Made by a program: the position numbers and the translations under genes
The notes under the pieces: generated by a model
The model's input: the letters and a program-made list of their open reading frames with translations, nothing else
Told to the model about the DNA's origin: nothing
The model's database searches: none
Source: JAPOXR01 sp965221815
GTDB lineage: Bacteria; Pseudomonadota; Alphaproteobacteria; Rhodobacterales; Rhodobacteraceae
DNA length: 64,000 nucleotides
Reading direction: 5' to 3'
Assembly (NCBI GenBank): GCA_965221815.1
Contig: OZ244915.1
Location: 1,302,001 to 1,366,000 of the forward strand
Shown here: positions 61,417 through 64,000 of the stretch, in pieces
Position numbering within the stretch: position 1 is the first letter of the stretch
How the letters are laid out: each line of letters opens with the position of its first letter

Positions 61417-62574
61417 TCAGGGAGGTGAATACAAACCAATCTTGATAATGGCCGGGGGAACCTGGTTTGACTGAAGAGGGTGATAAACCTTGCGGATTTC
61501 ATCAGCAGCAAGATTGACATTTTTTGCGACTGAAGTCCCCTGCCCGGCAGGCCCATACACTTCATTGCCGACTACGAAATAGACTGAACCGGAATTACCG
61601 ATCCGCAACTGCAATTTATCGGATGATTGCGGCACTGAAAACTCGTCGCCGGCCAACAATGTGTCTTCTTCAATTGTTGTCCCGTCTTCTGTGGTGACTC
61701 GAAACCAGGCATTGCGCGTCGGGACGATGACAACCTGTGAAGAGTCAACTTCGAACTGTGGTTCGGACTGTGGTGCTGCAGCAGTTTGTATCGAAGTTAC
61801 TGCGATCTCGCTCGCCGCAGTTGCATCTTTGGCAGGTGCAACGTCCGAGTTGGAATAAATTCCAAATTGCCCCCGACGGATTTGCCCCATCGTTGTCTGT
61901 GCAGAAAAATTAGGCGGAGAAGCTGTCGTGCCGCTGGCTGCAGAGGAGACGGTTGCAGCCGAAGCCTCGAGCACCCCAACCCCAATCTCAATATCTGCCA
62001 CGAGGGGTTGAGAATAACTCGCCTGACGAACCGAATTGATGGCATCATAGAATGTCCAGCCCATATAGCCGATTCCCGAAATTAATCCGCAGGTAAGCAA
62101 CGAGGAAAAAAATGTTTGAAAAACGCGTTTGTCAAAATATGACTCCCGCAGCATCAACAGGCTGGCTTGGTGTCGTTTGGGTGCCGTACGCCCCGCCCAA
62201 TGCAAACCAATACCTGTAGTCGCCCGCCTTGTCTTCCGTGACTGCGCCGCTTTTTTGCCTGAGTCGGTAATGTTGGGATTGCCGCTAATGCTAGAAACAT
62301 CCGCTTCTTCACAGAAGCGCTGATAACCAATTTCCGGGTCCATGCCCAGATATTTTGAATAAGCACGAACATAGCCCGGGATGACCCACTTGAATTCAAA
62401 ACCGTTGATATCGGCCTTTTCAATCGCATGGATGAGATGAGCCCGGATATGGAGATCACGTTCTACATCAATAAGAGACTTGCCCATCGTGGCACGCTTG
62501 CCACGCATTTCGTCTCCCAGTCGAACCTGATAATCACTGAAGCCGCGCAGGGCTTCTTCACCAGGATGTGCCAT
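61417..62574 (-). CDS. RodZ-like HTH/DUF4115 membrane protein
   Basis: About 385 residues. An N-terminal Xre-type HTH (RGKRATMGKSLIDVERDLHIR), with WVIPGYVRAYSKYLGMDPE, as in RodZ. One TM (FFSSLLTCGLISGIGYMGWT), a Ser/Ala/Thr-rich linker, then a periplasmic DUF4115 domain (AWFRVTTEDGTTIEEDTLLA, LQLRIGNSGSVYFVVGN). RodZ anchors MreB and helps shape the cell. The start at 62574 (MAHPGEEAL) avoids a 27-codon basic extension. Upstream gene of the ispG cluster, a common alphaproteobacterial position. Confidence 0.87.
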   Translation of the reverse strand: MAHPGEEALRGFSDYQVRLGDEMRGKRATMGKSLIDVERDLHIRAHLIHAIEKADINGFEFKWVIPGYVRAYSKYLGMDPEIGYQRFCEEADVSSISGNPNITDSGKKAAQSRKTRRATTGIGLHWAGRTAPKRHQASLLMLRESYFDKRVFQTFFSSLLTCGLISGIGYMGWTFYDAINSVRQASYSQPLVADIEIGVGVLEASAATVSSAASGTTASPPNFSAQTTMGQIRRGQFGIYSNSDVAPAKDATAASEIAVTSIQTAAAPQSEPQFEVDSSQVVIVPTRNAWFRVTTEDGTTIEEDTLLAGDEFSVPQSSDKLQLRIGNSGSVYFVVGNEVYGPAGQGTSVAKNVNLAADEIRKVYHPLQSNQVPPAIIKIGLYSPP

Positions 62575-62903
62575 GCTCCAGCTAACCTTTTTCCGCCCCC
62601 AACTGGCTCGCAAGTGCTTTCTACCCAAGCTATGGCATCCTGCTGGGAAACGCAAGAATAAAAATTCCGCGCCAGCAGTTCCTGCTTATTTCGGGTTCAG
62701 CATCCATGCCTGGAGTCAAGTGATTTTGTAGAACATTCCTCTGTGTTATTCACGTTTGTTCGCACTGTTTCCACACCTCGGTCACAGGGAGACCGGCCCG
62801 CTTCAGCCACCGCTGGGCGGGCATCCGGGGTCGGGTCTGTGCGGGTGTCAGACGGGTGTGCGTTCCTCCCCGTGGCGTCGCTCGCGCAACCGCGCATTGG
62901 CGG
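62575..62903. other. Intergenic stretch between the RodZ-like gene and repeat copy B
   Basis: No gene is supported. GC rises near 62,770, where the accessory end of the window begins. Minus-strand readings here have stops every 10-30 codons and match nothing that I recognise. Confidence 0.4.
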
Positions 62904-63010
62904 TGACGATCAGACGCCAAACAAAGATCGCGAATCACTGCGAATCGCCGTAAGCCCATGAAGGCCTCGCCTCTCATATAGTGTGAATAGGTACACCTTC
63001 TTTGCAAACC
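62904..63010 (+). repeat. Dispersed repeat, copy B (about 107 bp)
   Basis: Begins TGACGATCAGACGCCAAACA and ends near CTTTGCAAACC. Second copy of the repeat at 45774-45881, in the same orientation and again about 50 bases before a start codon (63060). It contains CATATAGTGTGAATAGGTAC, which could supply a -10 box. Confidence 0.7.
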
Positions 63011-63059
63011 GTTCCGATGGGGTTACAGTCATCAGCAGATCCCGGTTGGGGAGGAACGT

Positions 63060-63674
63060 ATGAACAGGATCACCGCCACTGCGCGTGACAAACGACCGGC
63101 AACCTACCAGGATGTCCTGGATGCGCCGTCTCACAGGGTGGCGGAAGTGTTCGCCGGCACCCTGCATACGCAACCCCGGCCGGCATCTCACCATGCCTGG
63201 GCGAGTTCAGGTCTCGGGGCCAAGATCAGCCCGCCATTCAACTATGGGGATGGCGGCCCCGGCGGCTGGTGGATCATTGACGAGCCGGAACTGCATCTCG
63301 GCCCGGATATCGTGGTGCCTGATCTCGCCGGCTGGCGACGCACGACGATGCCGAACTACCCGGATGTCCCTTATTTCGAGATGGCCCCGGATTGGGTCTG
63401 CGAAGTCCTGTCACCCTCAACCCGCCGCATCGACCAGAACGAAAAACGCACGATCTATGCCCGTGAAGGCGTCGCACATCTCTGGTTCGTGGATCCCGAC
63501 ATCAAGACGCTGGAAGTTTTCGAACTCCGCAAGGGACAGTGGTTGCTCCTCGTGACACTCACCGGCGGTGCCGCGGTCTCACAACCCCCTTTCGATGCGA
63601 TCAGCTTTCCCCTGGATGTGCTCTGGCCGGACGGGATCCAGGCAGACGGGGACGGGGAAGATGCGAACAGATGA
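63060..63674 (+). CDS. Uma2 family putative endonuclease
   Basis: 204 residues of the Uma2/DUF820 family (PD-(D/E)XK nuclease fold). The core acids are visible: D83 and D88 in GPDIVVPDLAGWR, E115 in WVCEVLSPSTRRID, K129 in NEKR, then REGVAHLWFVDPD. The family is most abundant in cyanobacteria and in a few other bacteria, often in many dispersed copies, and its role is unknown. GGGGAGGAACGT precedes the ATG. GC content and the flanking repeat and IS66 relic suggest acquisition. Confidence 0.88.
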   Translation: MNRITATARDKRPATYQDVLDAPSHRVAEVFAGTLHTQPRPASHHAWASSGLGAKISPPFNYGDGGPGGWWIIDEPELHLGPDIVVPDLAGWRRTTMPNYPDVPYFEMAPDWVCEVLSPSTRRIDQNEKRTIYAREGVAHLWFVDPDIKTLEVFELRKGQWLLLVTLTGGAAVSQPPFDAISFPLDVLWPDGIQADGDGEDANR

Positions 63675-63824
63675 GGGTTGGGACAGGTCACCCATCAATC
63701 GCAGGCCTCACACAGGGGTTGCAAAAGTGGGCAAAGAGCGAACCCGGCCCAAAGATGCAGACAGTGCAGATAGGAAGATAATCTGCAAACTGCTGATCCT
63801 TGCCTTCAACAAATATTCCGTCAC

Positions 63825-64000
63825 GTAACTGTTCAGGTTCCTGAACGGGAATTTCTGGCCCGAAAGACGGCTCAGTTCGCCGAGACCTGCTGCCGCGTGG
63901 CGAGCCGCTCGATCAGTTCGTCCGGTGGAGCCTGCAGTGTTTCCAGCAAGTTCCAACCCTGGCGGCGGGGCGGTGTCCAGCACGGTCCGCAACACCGCAT
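63825..64000 (-). pseudogene. IS66-family transposase C-terminal relic and right end (partial)
   Basis: On the minus strand from the window edge, GWNLLETLQAPPDELIERLA, then TRQQVSAN and a stop at 63872-63874, nearly repeats the end of the 17.4 kb IS66 transposase. 28 bases later comes the IS66-like right end (63825-63843). The part before GWNLL seems to be in another frame. The remaining element, if any, lies beyond the window. Confidence 0.7.

Noticed and set aside
1..64000. CRISPR array or prophage
   Set aside because: No regularly spaced direct repeats and no phage structural, lysis or integrase genes were seen.

Overview
The window looks like a piece of an alphaproteobacterial chromosome. 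The evidence is the gene set: a B12-dependent class II ribonucleotide reductase (NrdJ) as the only reductase seen, a DUF1476 protein (the zeta inhibitor family of alphaproteobacterial F1FO-ATPase), Bpt leucyl-transferase, DUF2852, DUF4167, a TIGR02281-type clan AA protease, a TRAP transporter, and the lptF-lptG-lptD-surA-pdxA-rsmA and (rodZ-like)-ispG-prfA-prmC-DUF4167 gene orders. Core genes have moderate GC; several accessory islands are clearly GC-richer and carry insertion sequences. I cannot name the genus.

Layout. 1-4.6 kb: the end of an unidentified gene, then a type I restriction module (hsdS, a 55-codon ORF wedged between the two genes, hsdR). 4.7-9.1 kb: a P-loop ATPase, homoserine acyltransferase metA, a TetR regulator, DUF2852 and bpt. 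9.2-13.7 kb (minus strand): a three-gene TRAP transporter (dctP, dctQ and an unusually long dctM), followed by a broken DUF1028 gene cut off next to an IS66-like end. 14.4-17.5 kb: a 2TM protein, a small secreted protein behind a poly-C-containing promoter candidate, and a truncated IS66 transposase. 17.6-20.8 kb: ilvB-ilvH and a glycine-zipper lipoprotein. 21.05-23.84 kb: a degraded Tn3-family transposon with both terminal repeats and a 5-bp target duplication; it carries a tnpA relic, a DUF1772 gene with a nonsense codon and a resolvase tail split by a complete IS256-family element. 23.9-42 kb: housekeeping genes (nrdJ, DUF192, a double cold-shock protein, pdxH, fabI, gpt, purB, DUF1476, a PurC-like gene, sufE, rnd, dtd, MBL hydrolase, orphan histidine kinase, ndk) and three tRNAs. 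42.3-46.7 kb: an accessory island with an IS481 relic, two abutting IS630 elements and a secreted-protein gene. 47-62.6 kb: housekeeping again (aspartic protease, holC-pepA, the lpt operon, the ispG/prfA/prmC cluster). 62.7-64 kb: a dispersed repeat, a Uma2-family nuclease and another IS66 relic.

The most interesting pattern is a set of three scattered genes for small exported proteins, each linked to a long C homopolymer. In two (ATG at 38,152 on the minus strand and ATG at 45,937 on the plus strand) the tract lies four to five codons after a well-placed start codon; the signal peptide and mature protein are out of frame by exactly one C. In the third (15.4 kb) ten C lie between a -35-like and a -10-like hexamer. 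This is the architecture of slipped-strand phase variation: translational ON/OFF in two genes and promoter spacing in one. As assembled, the two translational genes are OFF and the promoter spacer is short. Read-level tract lengths would decide between a real contingency-locus system and homopolymer sequencing error.
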